A DNA stretch of 64,000 bases from the NCBI RefSeq assembly GCF_028278985.1, contig NZ_JANQTA010000002.1, forward strand, positions 62,001-126,000. The letters are read 5' to 3'. Each line of letters opens with the position of its first letter. Position 1 is the first letter of the stretch. Shown here in pieces: positions 8,045 through 17,406 of the stretch. The notes under the pieces were generated by a model. That model saw nothing but the letters and a program-made list of their open reading frames with translations. It was not told where the DNA came from and made no database searches. A program made the translations under genes and the position numbers. Source of the stretch: Candidatus Nitrosopumilus sp. (lineage in GTDB: Archaea; Thermoproteota; Nitrososphaeria; Nitrososphaerales; Nitrosopumilaceae).

Positions 8045-8252
8045 AGAAATCAGACAATTTGTTAATCACACCAATTACAAGTCTTTAGAGGAGATATTGG
8101 AGTTAGATGATTATCAACTGCGAGAAGTGTTAAGAGAGTATATTCTGTATGTCCGTAGAAAGTTCTCAGATGAGTCAGCAAGTGGGAAAATACATGCAAT
8201 ATTGAAAATTTGCAAAGAAAACAACATTTCTTTTGATGACGTACTGAAATAA
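8004..8252 (+). CDS. Stand-alone tyrosine-recombinase core-binding-domain-like protein B
   Basis: KEIRQFVNHTNYKSLEEILELDDYQLREVLREYILYVRRKF... resembles protein A and the integrase N-terminus; overlaps A in another frame; several in-frame ATGs (8004-8019). Confidence 0.55.
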   Translation: MRMMEMRRTLKNTKEIRQFVNHTNYKSLEEILELDDYQLREVLREYILYVRRKFSDESASGKIHAILKICKENNISFDDVLK

Positions 8253-8528
8253 CTCAGAACCCTCAATTATCGACAGGTCGACAATACTACTATATCGGAA
8301 TTAAAAACAAACGCATTCCCACGAGTATATAGTTTAAGGAATTCTATTACTCACGAAAGTTATAACTGGAGATATTTTGAACTAAAAAAATCATGACTAA
8401 ATTTCTCCAAATACAGATTGTTACATTAAACTGCATTAGAAGAAGTGAAGGATTTATCCTGATATTTGATGAAAAGAGTAGGAGCAATTCAATGAAATAC
8501 TTTAGTCAGTATAAAAAATAGTGGTTAT

Positions 8529-8768
8529 ATGAGCATGGATGATGAAATTACAGAGTTCTGGATTTCAAACAATTATGCTTTCAGATTCTTTACAAAACAC
8601 GAATTGGATGGTTTTTTATCATCATTAAATGATGAGAATGGAAATTTCCAAAAAGGAACAAACATTATGTTTAGACATGTTCAAATTAAGAATCCCATAT
8701 CAAAAACTCAATTGATTGACATGACTAATGAAGAAATGAAGTCATATTTGGAAATGATAGAGAGTTAG
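8529..8768 (+). CDS. Small hypothetical protein of the element
   Basis: 79-aa ORF between the operon and the integrase. Confidence 0.45.
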   Translation: MSMDDEITEFWISNNYAFRFFTKHELDGFLSSLNDENGNFQKGTNIMFRHVQIKNPISKTQLIDMTNEEMKSYLEMIES

Positions 8769-8799
8769 TAGAAGAAATTATCAAACGCTGTAGAATTTC

Positions 8800-9984
8800 T
8801 TAGAAACCCACATCATCTTTTATTTTTTCAGACTGTTTTCTGTTGGAATCTAGTTGTTCTTTGAGAGATTTGTCTGAATTACTAGGGTCTTTTAGTTCCT
8901 TTAGTATCTCTTCTTTGATTCTCTTTGCATATTCATGCTCTTTTTCAGCCCGTTCTTTCTCCCATTCTGATTTTTCCTTGTTGAGGTTCTCAATTTCCTT
9001 TTTGTTTGATTCGATCTCTTGTCTTTGTCTGTCCTCATTGGAAATAGTCAAATCAAGTATTGCTTTTTTGTATTCTTCAAACAAAGCCTCGTCTGAAAAT
9101 GGAGCATAGTGATTATCCAATGGAATCGTAACAGAATGTCCCATTAATTTTTCACAGATTGAAAGATTAGCGTTTGCTCTTGACTTTAATGTAATGTTGA
9201 AGTATTTTCTTAGGCCATGAAGTGTTGGAATGTTGAATCTATTTCCTGTTTTTGTTTTTTGAACATCTTTTAGAGTAATTGTCAATGCATTTCTTACAGT
9301 TCCCTGCAACATTGTTTCTGCCGGAGCAGATCCTATCACGTAATCTTTTCTAAATGCAGGGGACTCTGGAGTCAATCTTTCATTGTCTTGTTGCCTTTCA
9401 TCAAGATAATCATCAAATGCTTTAGAAGATTCAGGAGTCATGAAAGTAACGTACTCTTCTTTATCGCCAGCATAACAAACAACTTTCTTACAGTCATCAA
9501 TGTTTGTAATGTGTCCTAGCTTTAACTCTGGAATCACCCCAACACGACATCCAGTAGATGAGAGAAACAAAATCAATGCCCTTGTTCTCTTCTTTTTTGT
9601 TGCTAGAAGCATTTTTTGAATATCTTCTCTCTTGTAAGTTCCGTATCCTCCTTTCTTTGTTCTAGTTGGAAACATTTTGTGAAGGCGTTTTGTATTGAGA
9701 TTTACATCATTCATGGTATAGAACAACTCTACAGGTTGCATGATCGATGGAATGTAGTTAGGAGAAAAGTTGTCTTTTAGATAGATTAGATAGTCCTCCA
9801 AATTTCTTTGAAGGGTTTTTTCATCTGCTTTGAGCAAATCATCATAATCATGGGTCTTATTCCATTCCATAAAGCGGTCTAGTTGGTACTTGTAGTTCTC
9901 TCTGGTAACAGGGGAGCCTAGGGCCTGAAGAAACATCACTAAACATCGTTTTTGAGCCATGTTTTGGGAGGATCTCTTTTTCAT
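8800..9984 (-). CDS. Tyrosine recombinase / integrase
   Basis: Catalytic-type motifs: TGCRVGV (R), HGLRKYF (HxxR), LMGHS, NHYAPF (Y); C-terminal coiled coil. Confidence 0.85.
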   Translation of the reverse strand: MKKRSSQNMAQKRCLVMFLQALGSPVTRENYKYQLDRFMEWNKTHDYDDLLKADEKTLQRNLEDYLIYLKDNFSPNYIPSIMQPVELFYTMNDVNLNTKRLHKMFPTRTKKGGYGTYKREDIQKMLLATKKKRTRALILFLSSTGCRVGVIPELKLGHITNIDDCKKVVCYAGDKEEYVTFMTPESSKAFDDYLDERQQDNERLTPESPAFRKDYVIGSAPAETMLQGTVRNALTITLKDVQKTKTGNRFNIPTLHGLRKYFNITLKSRANANLSICEKLMGHSVTIPLDNHYAPFSDEALFEEYKKAILDLTISNEDRQRQEIESNKKEIENLNKEKSEWEKERAEKEHEYAKRIKEEILKELKDPSNSDKSLKEQLDSNRKQSEKIKDDVGF

Positions 9985-10042
9985 ATAAGTAGGGCTTCCT
10001 TGAATTATACAAGAATATAAGTAGGCAAATTAGCTTATTTTC

Positions 10043-10330
10043 ATGCCACTTAAGCGTGCAAGTAGAGGTCGTACAAAAGGAGGAAAAGGATCATCAGGTG
10101 TTGTACAATGTACAAACTGCGGTCAAACAGTTCCTAAAGACAAAGCAAAGAAAGTTACATCAAGACTAAATCTTGTTGAGCATACCTTAGCAAAAGAACT
10201 ACGTGCACAAGGAGCATACATTGCATCACCTACAGTTCTAAAATGGTACTGTATTTCCTGTGCAATTCACTTTAAGATTCTAAAAATTAGATCTGCAGAT
10301 AACAGAAGAAAACGTGGAAAACTACGATAG
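10043..10330 (+). CDS. rps26e: Ribosomal protein S26e
   Basis: MPLKRASRGRTKGGKGSSGVVQCTNCG... typical of S26e with CTNCG and CISC. Confidence 0.9.
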   Translation: MPLKRASRGRTKGGKGSSGVVQCTNCGQTVPKDKAKKVTSRLNLVEHTLAKELRAQGAYIASPTVLKWYCISCAIHFKILKIRSADNRRKRGKLR

Positions 10331-10331
10331 T

Positions 10332-10904
10332 CTAATCCTTTATGTTTCTGGCAGTTGTAATCATTCTTTGAATTAGAGTAATTCCAGCAATTATTACAAC
10401 AATAATTACTGCATATTCCATAAATCCAATTATTCCAATTATTGCAATAACTAGTAATCGTTCTGCTCGTTCACCAATTCCTACTCCTTGTAATTTGATG
10501 TTAATGATATCAGATTTTGCTCTAGCATAACTTACCAACAATGACAAAGTAATTGCAAGAAACACAAGATATGGTTCTGCATAACCACCAACTAAAATCC
10601 CCATGAAGATTGCAACCTCTGCAATCTTGTCAAACATCGAATCAAGATATTCACCTTTCTTGGATGTTTTTCCTGTAACTCTTGCAACTTGACCATCAAC
10701 CATATCAAAAAATCCAGAGATTAACAACAAAACACCACCAATAATTAATCCAAATTCAATTCCAAGACCGTATACGATTGCGGAAATCATTGCAAATCCT
10801 AAACCAACTGAAGTCCAGAAATTTGGAGACAGTCCTGTAGATGCAAATCCTTTACCAATCTTTTCTAATGTTGGTTTGAGTGTATCTCTGAGATTATTTA
10901 ACAC
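10332..10904 (-). CDS. CDP-alcohol phosphatidyltransferase family (archaetidylinositol phosphate synthase-like)
   Basis: DMVDGQVARVTGKTSKKGEYLDSMFDK matches D-x2-DG-x2-AR-x8-G-x3-D-x3-D. Confidence 0.85.
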   Translation of the reverse strand: MLNNLRDTLKPTLEKIGKGFASTGLSPNFWTSVGLGFAMISAIVYGLGIEFGLIIGGVLLLISGFFDMVDGQVARVTGKTSKKGEYLDSMFDKIAEVAIFMGILVGGYAEPYLVFLAITLSLLVSYARAKSDIINIKLQGVGIGERAERLLVIAIIGIIGFMEYAVIIVVIIAGITLIQRMITTARNIKD

Positions 10905-10999
10905 GAGATATCCCCACCAACACTTGCTAATAAAGTGAATAGAAGTAAATTCATGCTCAGATTAAGTCAAAAATTATGAAATCAGGCTCGAAGAAAGAA

Positions 11000-11875
11000 T
11001 TAGGAATTTTGGGATAGATTTTGTGCAATCAAGGTTGACATGATTTTAGCAGCCAAAGAAGCAGTTGCCCCATTATCATGATATGGGTTTAATTCTACAA
11101 TATCCACTCCAGTAACTTTGGAATTTTTTAGAGAATCAATCATATCAAATAATTCTCTTGAAGTAATGCCAACTGCTTCAGGATTTCCAACACCAGGTGC
11201 AAATGCAGGATCTAATACATCAAGATCATAGCTAGTGTAAACAGAATCATATGAACTAAGGAAAGTTGAAAGTAGTTCTGGGCCTTTACCTTCACGAACT
11301 TCTCTATCAGAAATTGTTTTGATGTTATGTTCTTTTAAGAATTCAAGTTCTTCTTTTACAAATGCTCTAGCCCCAACATGTAAAATATTTTCAGAACCTT
11401 GTTCTTCAACAATTCGTCTCAAGTAGGATGCATGACTAAGTTTGCTGTCAGCAAATTCATCACGCAAGTCATAATGTGCGTCAAATACTACGTATGCAGT
11501 ATCTTTTGGAAAACTGGTAAAAGTTGCATACGTAATAGAATGTTCTCCACCTAAAATGAACAACTGTCTTTGTTTTGCAACAAGTTCAGTAGTGATTTTT
11601 TTTACCATATCGACCATTTCAGATGAAACAACTGTATGTGTGGTATTTCCCAAATCTTCAATGTTAACAGTTTCTAAATCAACTTGTAATTCTGGGTGAA
11701 AAATTTCAATATTGTTAAAAGAATCGCGTATAGCATCAGGACCAAAACGACAACCTGGTTTGTATGAATGAGTTGCATCAAATGGAATTCCAAATACTGT
11801 TGCTATTGGTTCAGAATCATCATCAGAACTAGTAATCATAGGATTGTTATTCATATACAAATCGATAAAGCTCAT
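11000..11875 (-). CDS. speB: Agmatinase/ureohydrolase family protein
   Basis: GGEHSI, DAHYDLR, SYDLDVLDPAFAPG motifs. Confidence 0.85.
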   Translation of the reverse strand: MSFIDLYMNNNPMITSSDDDSEPIATVFGIPFDATHSYKPGCRFGPDAIRDSFNNIEIFHPELQVDLETVNIEDLGNTTHTVVSSEMVDMVKKITTELVAKQRQLFILGGEHSITYATFTSFPKDTAYVVFDAHYDLRDEFADSKLSHASYLRRIVEEQGSENILHVGARAFVKEELEFLKEHNIKTISDREVREGKGPELLSTFLSSYDSVYTSYDLDVLDPAFAPGVGNPEAVGITSRELFDMIDSLKNSKVTGVDIVELNPYHDNGATASLAAKIMSTLIAQNLSQNS

Positions 11876-11883
11876 ACTATCAC

Positions 11884-13791
11884 CTATACCATCAATTGAG
11901 GTCTTTTTGATAGGTGTTTTGGTAAATTCAAGCCTGTGAATGGCTTACCTTTTGTCTGGCCATCAACTTCCTTTATGAAATCTTCAAATGAGATTTCTCT
12001 AACATCTCCAGTTTTTCTGTCACGAATGCTTAGATTTTCAGAATTGGCTTCTTTTTCTCCAATTACAAGAATATACTGAATCCATTCCTTTTCAGCTTCT
12101 CTAATCCGTTTACCAATGCTTTCATTTCTATCATCAATGTCAACTCGAATGTTATGAGATGAAATTTTTTGTTCCAAGGATTCACAATAATCAGAAAATT
12201 CTTCTTTGAGAGGAATAACTCTGACTTGTGTAGGGGCCAACCATAATGGAAATACTGGTTTTTTGCCTTCTTTGGAATCTTTGGCAGCCTTTTCTAGAAG
12301 AGCATAGATAATTCTCTCAATTGCACCGCTAGGGGAATTGTGTAAAATTATAGGATGTTTTGAGTTGTTGTTTTCATCAACAAATTCAATTCCATATCTA
12401 TCTCCATTTTCTACATCAATTTGATCAGTAGATAATGCAGATGCTTTTCCAAGATTATCAATGAAATTAAATTCCCATTTTAGAACAAAGTAAAAGAATT
12501 TCTCTTTCCACATTTCTACTAAAACAGGTTTTCCATGTTTTTTCACTAGTTCTTCAACTGCAGATTTATTTTCATTATAGAAGTCTTCAGTAAAACGAAT
12601 TGCCATATCATAATCAGATTCTTCGATTCCTAGCTCTTTGAGTACACTTTGAGATAAATCGAATCTAACTTTGATTTCATCTACTGCTTGTGGCAAATCT
12701 TTGCAGAATGCATGGCAATCAGGCATTGTAAATGCACGTAATCTTCTAAGACCGACTAATTCACCAGATTGTTCTCGTCTAAAGCTATATCGAGTGAGTT
12801 CATAGAGTTTGTAAGGTAAATTCTTGTATGACATTTGAAAGTGATTTGCCATTAAGAATTGTCCAAAGCAAGCTGCAAATCTCAAAAATAATTTCTTGCC
12901 TTCTGAATCAATATTGTATTGTCGTGCTGGGAATCGATTAAAGTAACTGACCATACTAGGATGCTCAGAGTCATACATGATTGGAGTTTCTACTTCATAA
13001 CCACCATAAGCTTTGACTCTATCATTAACATAATTTTCAATTAATGATTTGATCAATCTTCCATTTGGAAAGAATCTCATATTTCCAGAATCAGAAGCTG
13101 GTTCATAATCAGCTATTCCGAGTTTTTTCATCAAAGCAACATGTGGAGGAGGTTCATCAACTTTTCGTGATTTTGCAGATTCATACTTTGCAAGAATTTC
13201 TAATTTTTTATGGTCTTTAAAATCAAAATCACCAATGTTAGTCATGGTTCCATCAGGTGACATTATTTTCCAATAGGAACGAATTGTTGATTCACCTTTG
13301 AGAGCATCTGAAGTATCTTCTTCTGTTTCAGTTTGTTTTGAAGAATCTTTAGTTACAACTTTGGAGCTTTCAGCTAATGGATGTCCTTTTACTTGAACAT
13401 GATATGATTTTGTCCAACCAAATGGAGAATGAGATACATCAAGTTCAGATGCGTTTTCTTCCATTTCTTTGAGTAATGACATTGCAGTAGAAGGTTTTGC
13501 AAGATTAGAACTAAGATGAGCATAAGGATACAATAGTAATTTTTTACAGCCAATTTTTTCCATAGAAGATTTTATTTGAGAAATTGCATTTTGTGCCACT
13601 GAAGAGTCATCACCATCTTCTATTGCTACAAATGCAACAACAACTTCCTCTAATCTTTGAGTCTCAGTATTTGTAATTTCTTCGGCAACTTTGATCTCTT
13701 TTTTTGTAGGAGTGTATTCTATACTATCACAGTGAAGTTGGAGTATTCTCATAACATCCAACAAATAAGATAATTGAATTAAACCTTTCAC
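11884..13791 (-). CDS. thrS: Threonyl-tRNA synthetase
   Basis: Class II motifs (YELTRYSFRREQSGELVGLRRLRAFTMPDCHAF), HNSPSGAIERIIYALLE, anticodon-binding C-terminus. Confidence 0.9.
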   Translation of the reverse strand: MKGLIQLSYLLDVMRILQLHCDSIEYTPTKKEIKVAEEITNTETQRLEEVVVAFVAIEDGDDSSVAQNAISQIKSSMEKIGCKKLLLYPYAHLSSNLAKPSTAMSLLKEMEENASELDVSHSPFGWTKSYHVQVKGHPLAESSKVVTKDSSKQTETEEDTSDALKGESTIRSYWKIMSPDGTMTNIGDFDFKDHKKLEILAKYESAKSRKVDEPPPHVALMKKLGIADYEPASDSGNMRFFPNGRLIKSLIENYVNDRVKAYGGYEVETPIMYDSEHPSMVSYFNRFPARQYNIDSEGKKLFLRFAACFGQFLMANHFQMSYKNLPYKLYELTRYSFRREQSGELVGLRRLRAFTMPDCHAFCKDLPQAVDEIKVRFDLSQSVLKELGIEESDYDMAIRFTEDFYNENKSAVEELVKKHGKPVLVEMWKEKFFYFVLKWEFNFIDNLGKASALSTDQIDVENGDRYGIEFVDENNNSKHPIILHNSPSGAIERIIYALLEKAAKDSKEGKKPVFPLWLAPTQVRVIPLKEEFSDYCESLEQKISSHNIRVDIDDRNESIGKRIREAEKEWIQYILVIGEKEANSENLSIRDRKTGDVREISFEDFIKEVDGQTKGKPFTGLNLPKHLSKRPQLMV

Positions 13792-13834
13792 TTTGGAGAT
13801 TGAAATTACAAAAAATAGAGAAAAAGAAGGGAGA

Positions 13835-14461
13835 TTAACCCTCAGAATTTAGTTCGTTTGTGCGTTCATCAATTTCGTTTGCAACTGGAACTGGTTCTAC
13901 ATCAATTACTCCGCTCTGGACTAAAGGAATTCTAAGGCCATTTTCCATGTTTTGGATTTTTGCCATAGAAAAGTCTAGAACAAATTGACCAGGTTGATCA
14001 TGAATTGGAGCGTAATGACCTCTTAGAATAATTCTAAAAGTATCTCCGCTTTCAAGAGTTCCTGTTCCATGTAGTCTAAGTTTTCCATTTACAGCTTTTC
14101 CTTTCAACTCTAATGTTGCATCTCTGTCTTCAACAGAAATATCAGCAGTTGATTTTACTTTCCAAACACCATTTCCGTTGTGAATGGCATTTCCATCTAG
14201 TGCAATTTTTGCATCATATGCTTGACCGGCAATGATTGCCCATCCAGCAGTGGTTCCATCAAATTGTACTTCTGCTTGTTGGTCAGGAGAAGCTACAGCT
14301 ACATTAGAAAATGCATCTGTAACAGGTGATGAAACAGCATCAGGTGCAACGCCCAATACATCTTCAGCAAATGCATCAGTTGTTGCAAATGAACCTAAAA
14401 CAAGTGCTGCTAATACAGGGAGTGCTAGTAACAGCGGATGTTTTGTGTTTTGTCGTTTCAT
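13835..14461 (-). CDS. Secreted hypothetical protein
   Basis: Signal peptide-like N-terminus LLLALPVLAALVLGSFATTDAFA. Confidence 0.7.
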   Translation of the reverse strand: MKRQNTKHPLLLALPVLAALVLGSFATTDAFAEDVLGVAPDAVSSPVTDAFSNVAVASPDQQAEVQFDGTTAGWAIIAGQAYDAKIALDGNAIHNGNGVWKVKSTADISVEDRDATLELKGKAVNGKLRLHGTGTLESGDTFRIILRGHYAPIHDQPGQFVLDFSMAKIQNMENGLRIPLVQSGVIDVEPVPVANEIDERTNELNSEG

Positions 14462-14548
14462 GAATGCAAAAATCCAAAAATTCTACTTAAGGAACAAGCA
14501 GAAATTATCAGTATAATTTCTCTGTGTCATGAAAGTAAATTACAGAAA

Positions 14549-14683
14549 TTAAAATTCAAACTTTGGCTTAGAGGATAATTGTTTTTTCCAGTTTTCTAAT
14601 GCAGATCTGAGTTCTTCTTGTACTTGAGAATATTCATTCTCAAGTATATCATCAGAATTCAGATTCTGCATTGGTAGGCTCAT
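14549..14683 (-). CDS. Small hypothetical protein (44 aa), absent from ORF track
   Basis: ATG at 14683: MSLPMQNLNSDDILENEYSQVQEELRSALENWKKQLSSKPKFEF*. Confidence 0.4.
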   Translation of the reverse strand: MSLPMQNLNSDDILENEYSQVQEELRSALENWKKQLSSKPKFEF

Positions 14684-14752
14684 TACCAATAATTGGAAAA
14701 AAGACCATAAATCAACTAGTTTGTTATTGAAATAACATAATATCTCACAAGC

Positions 14753-15082
14753 TTACTGCTTACCACGTAACGTGATTACAGAGCGTAAAATTAAACCTGA
14801 AATTCCTAAATTACTTGTAAGAAATTCTACGGCTCTAGTAAGAGAATTTTCTCCTCTAAAACCTTCATCATAAATCATTTCGACTGAACCTAAATCAGTT
14901 TGAACAAAAGAAGTTATCAAAGAATAAACACCTAATTTTTCATCTGTTTTTTCATTATACAATCTTAATTCAACTTTAGTAACTGTAAATTCATCTTGAA
15001 CAAATTTTCCAGATAGTAATTCCTTAACTTCATCTGGAGTTTTAGATACTCGTGAAGGGTCATGCAAATCAACAATATCCAT
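14753..15082 (-). CDS. Hypothetical protein
   Basis: Intact ORF in the intergenic region. Confidence 0.6.
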   Translation of the reverse strand: MDIVDLHDPSRVSKTPDEVKELLSGKFVQDEFTVTKVELRLYNEKTDEKLGVYSLITSFVQTDLGSVEMIYDEGFRGENSLTRAVEFLTSNLGISGLILRSVITLRGKQ

Positions 15083-15182
15083 TGAAAATTAGATTACATG
15101 ATTAGTACATAAATGATAATTATTGAAAACTCGTAGAGAATTGCGTAAGTGTTAATTACGACAGAAATTTATTTTTGTTAAA

Positions 15183-16277
15183 TTGGATCATCACAAATTT
15201 CATGGTAAAGACATCCCACACATCAAACTAGATCCAAAAATGACCATAGAGCAACTTGTAGATGTTTATGCAAGTTCTGGATTTAATGGAAGACAACTTG
15301 GGGAAGCTGCAAAGCTCTATGCCAAGATGATTAAAGAAAACGCAACTATTTGTCTAACGGTTTCAGGGGCAATGACTCCGGTAGGATTTGGAGGCATCAT
15401 TAAAACTTTAATCGAAAGAGGTTTTGTTGATTGGATAATTACAACAGGGGCTAATGTTTATCACGAAGATCATTTTGCTTGGGGTTTACCAGTAAAACAA
15501 GGTCACTTTGATGTTGACGATATGAAATTGTACGAAAATGAAATTGTTAGAATTAGAGACGTTTACATTAAATTTTATGAAACTTTAGAAGCCCAGGACC
15601 AAGTTGTTCAGAAGATGTTTGGAAAAGAATTTCCAGATGAACCATTTACAACAGCAGAATTTTGCAATTTGATGGGAAAATTAAGTAAAGAAAATTCTAA
15701 ACATCCAGAAAAAAGTTTTGTAACTACCGCATACGAATATGATGTTCCAGTTTACATTTCTACAATCAAAGACTCATCACTGGCACTAAATCTTGCAGTA
15801 CATAGACTAGCAGGTAAAAATTACAATCTAGACTTTGTTAGGGAAATTATAGAGCAAGCTGCAATTCTTTATGATTCAAAAAAATCAGGAATTTTAGAAC
15901 TTGGTGGCGGAGTTCCAAAAAACACGGCTCAGCAAACGGGTCCACTTCTTGATCAAATTCTAAGACGAGATGATGGAGGACAAGATTACATCATTCAGAT
16001 TACAGATGCTCGTCCAGATACTGGAGGATTATCCGGAGCTACATTGCAAGAAGGAAAAAGTTGGGGAAAAGTTCAGAATTCACATGAAGGAGTAGTTACA
16101 GTTTATGCAGATGCAACAATTGCATTTCCAATATTAGCTTTGTATGCTCTTAGCAATCAAAAACCTAGAAAACCAAAAAGACTGTACAAAAAATTAGGAA
16201 AATTATATGATAAATTAAGTAAAGATTATTCGAAAAACCCCAGTATCAAAACAAAGAAATCAAAAAAGAAAAACTAA
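15183..16277 (+). CDS. dys: Deoxyhypusine synthase family protein
   Basis: GAMTPVGFGGIIKTLIERGFVDWIITTGANVYHEDHF and DARPDTGGLSGATLQEGKSWGKV. Confidence 0.85.
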   Translation: MDHHKFHGKDIPHIKLDPKMTIEQLVDVYASSGFNGRQLGEAAKLYAKMIKENATICLTVSGAMTPVGFGGIIKTLIERGFVDWIITTGANVYHEDHFAWGLPVKQGHFDVDDMKLYENEIVRIRDVYIKFYETLEAQDQVVQKMFGKEFPDEPFTTAEFCNLMGKLSKENSKHPEKSFVTTAYEYDVPVYISTIKDSSLALNLAVHRLAGKNYNLDFVREIIEQAAILYDSKKSGILELGGGVPKNTAQQTGPLLDQILRRDDGGQDYIIQITDARPDTGGLSGATLQEGKSWGKVQNSHEGVVTVYADATIAFPILALYALSNQKPRKPKRLYKKLGKLYDKLSKDYSKNPSIKTKKSKKKN

Positions 16278-16501
16278 AACTTGTCATATCTGGCACGTTC
16301 AAGGTCTCTATCATCTTTAGAATTTTTCTTGTATTCTTTGTAGCATTTCTTACAAAGAACTGTTTTTTTACCAACAGAATCTACTCTAAGTCCAGCATTC
16401 TCAACTTTAGTAGTGTTCAAAGATCGAATGCCATCTTCGTCACAGCCTTCTACATTGCATTTGGCACCTTTAGAGATAACGCCCATGAAAAAACTGAACA
16501 A
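16274..16501 (-). CDS. Small zinc-binding hypothetical protein
   Basis: CNVEGCD and CKKC motifs; likely start MGVISKG. Confidence 0.6.
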   Translation of the reverse strand: MFSFFMGVISKGAKCNVEGCDEDGIRSLNTTKVENAGLRVDSVGKKTVLCKKCYKEYKKNSKDDRDLERARYDKF

Positions 16502-16588
16502 AGATGTTATTTATATTTGAAAAAATTTTTCTGAATTCTCCTCAGAGATGGTTCATCGTTTATAAGAGGAATATTTTTTTCAGGTCTC

Positions 16589-16900
16589 ATGGGCGGAGCA
16601 AAGAAACCAACTGCAGCAAAGACTGACAAACCTGCAGGTTCTAAAGATTCCAAAAAAGGAAAGAAGGACAAAGGCGAAGGCGGTCCAAAGAAAGCTGAGA
16701 TCACAGTCATGGTCAATGAGCAACAAGCAATGAAAATCATTCAGGGTGCTAAAGTAATTACAGTACAAGATCTTGCAAGACAAACAGGTGTTAAAATTTC
16801 TGCAGCAAATAGATTCCTCAAAGAATCAGCTGAAAAAGGTACTGTAAAAAGAGTTGGCGGTTATTCAGGACATCATTTGTATCAAGTAGCATCTTCATAG
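16589..16900 (+). CDS. rps25e: Ribosomal protein S25e
   Basis: Basic N-terminus plus winged-helix ITVQDLARQTGVKISAANRFLKESAEKGTVKRVGGYSGHHLYQ. Confidence 0.85.
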   Translation: MGGAKKPTAAKTDKPAGSKDSKKGKKDKGEGGPKKAEITVMVNEQQAMKIIQGAKVITVQDLARQTGVKISAANRFLKESAEKGTVKRVGGYSGHHLYQVASS

Positions 16901-17406
16901 ATACAAAGTACATCTCCAGATTTTACATCATTTAATGCATCAATGTTGTCACCCAATTTTCCAATTGGAGTCATAGTTTTTGCAGATGCAACATCTTTCA
17001 TGAAAAAACATACACTTCCTGTAGAAGGTAAGAAAGCAACATCGCCTTTTTTGAATTCGGAACGTGATCTTTCAATTCCAGAATCAATGCTTGTTTCAAA
17101 ATACAAGATGCTTTGACCTAAAAGATGAGCATGTCCTTCTAATGGTAAAGATCTCATTATGGTACCAACAGTTCGAGGAGACAAATGCCGTTTAAGATCA
17201 CATGTAATTTTTGATTTTCCCCTAATTTCTAAAATCAGTTGTTTTCTAGAGACTGATGAAGTACTCAATTCGTACTTTAAAATGATTAGATTATATAACG
17301 TTTTAAGAAAAATCCGGTACTTGTCTAGCGCTAAAGAAACTGAAGTAGTTGAAGCACCAGAAGTCGCCGAAGCTGAAGAAACTGAAGAAAATGCAGGATT
17401 AAACAA
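16882..17406 (-). CDS. Cyclophilin-like (TM1367-type) domain protein; true start uncertain
   Basis: GHAHLLGQSILYFETSI...KKGDVAFLPSTGSVCFFM; N-terminal part overlaps rpoK antisense, so the real start is probably internal. Confidence 0.55.
   Translation of the reverse strand: MFNPAFSSVSSASATSGASTTSVSLALDKYRIFLKTLYNLIILKYELSTSSVSRKQLILEIRGKSKITCDLKRHLSPRTVGTIMRSLPLEGHAHLLGQSILYFETSIDSGIERSRSEFKKGDVAFLPSTGSVCFFMKDVASAKTMTPIGKLGDNIDALNDVKSGDVLCIYEDAT

Noticed and set aside
1-10042. Exact element boundaries (attL/attR)
   Set aside because: No convincing long direct repeat linking the integrase-proximal junction with the left side was seen; the left end may be outside the window.
14232-14516. 94-aa plus ORF
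   Set aside because: Antisense to the secreted-protein gene 13835-14461; Ala/Ser/Thr-rich shadow frame.
16507-16783. Two minus-strand ORFs antisense to rps25e
   Set aside because: Low-complexity antisense frames of a clear S25e gene.
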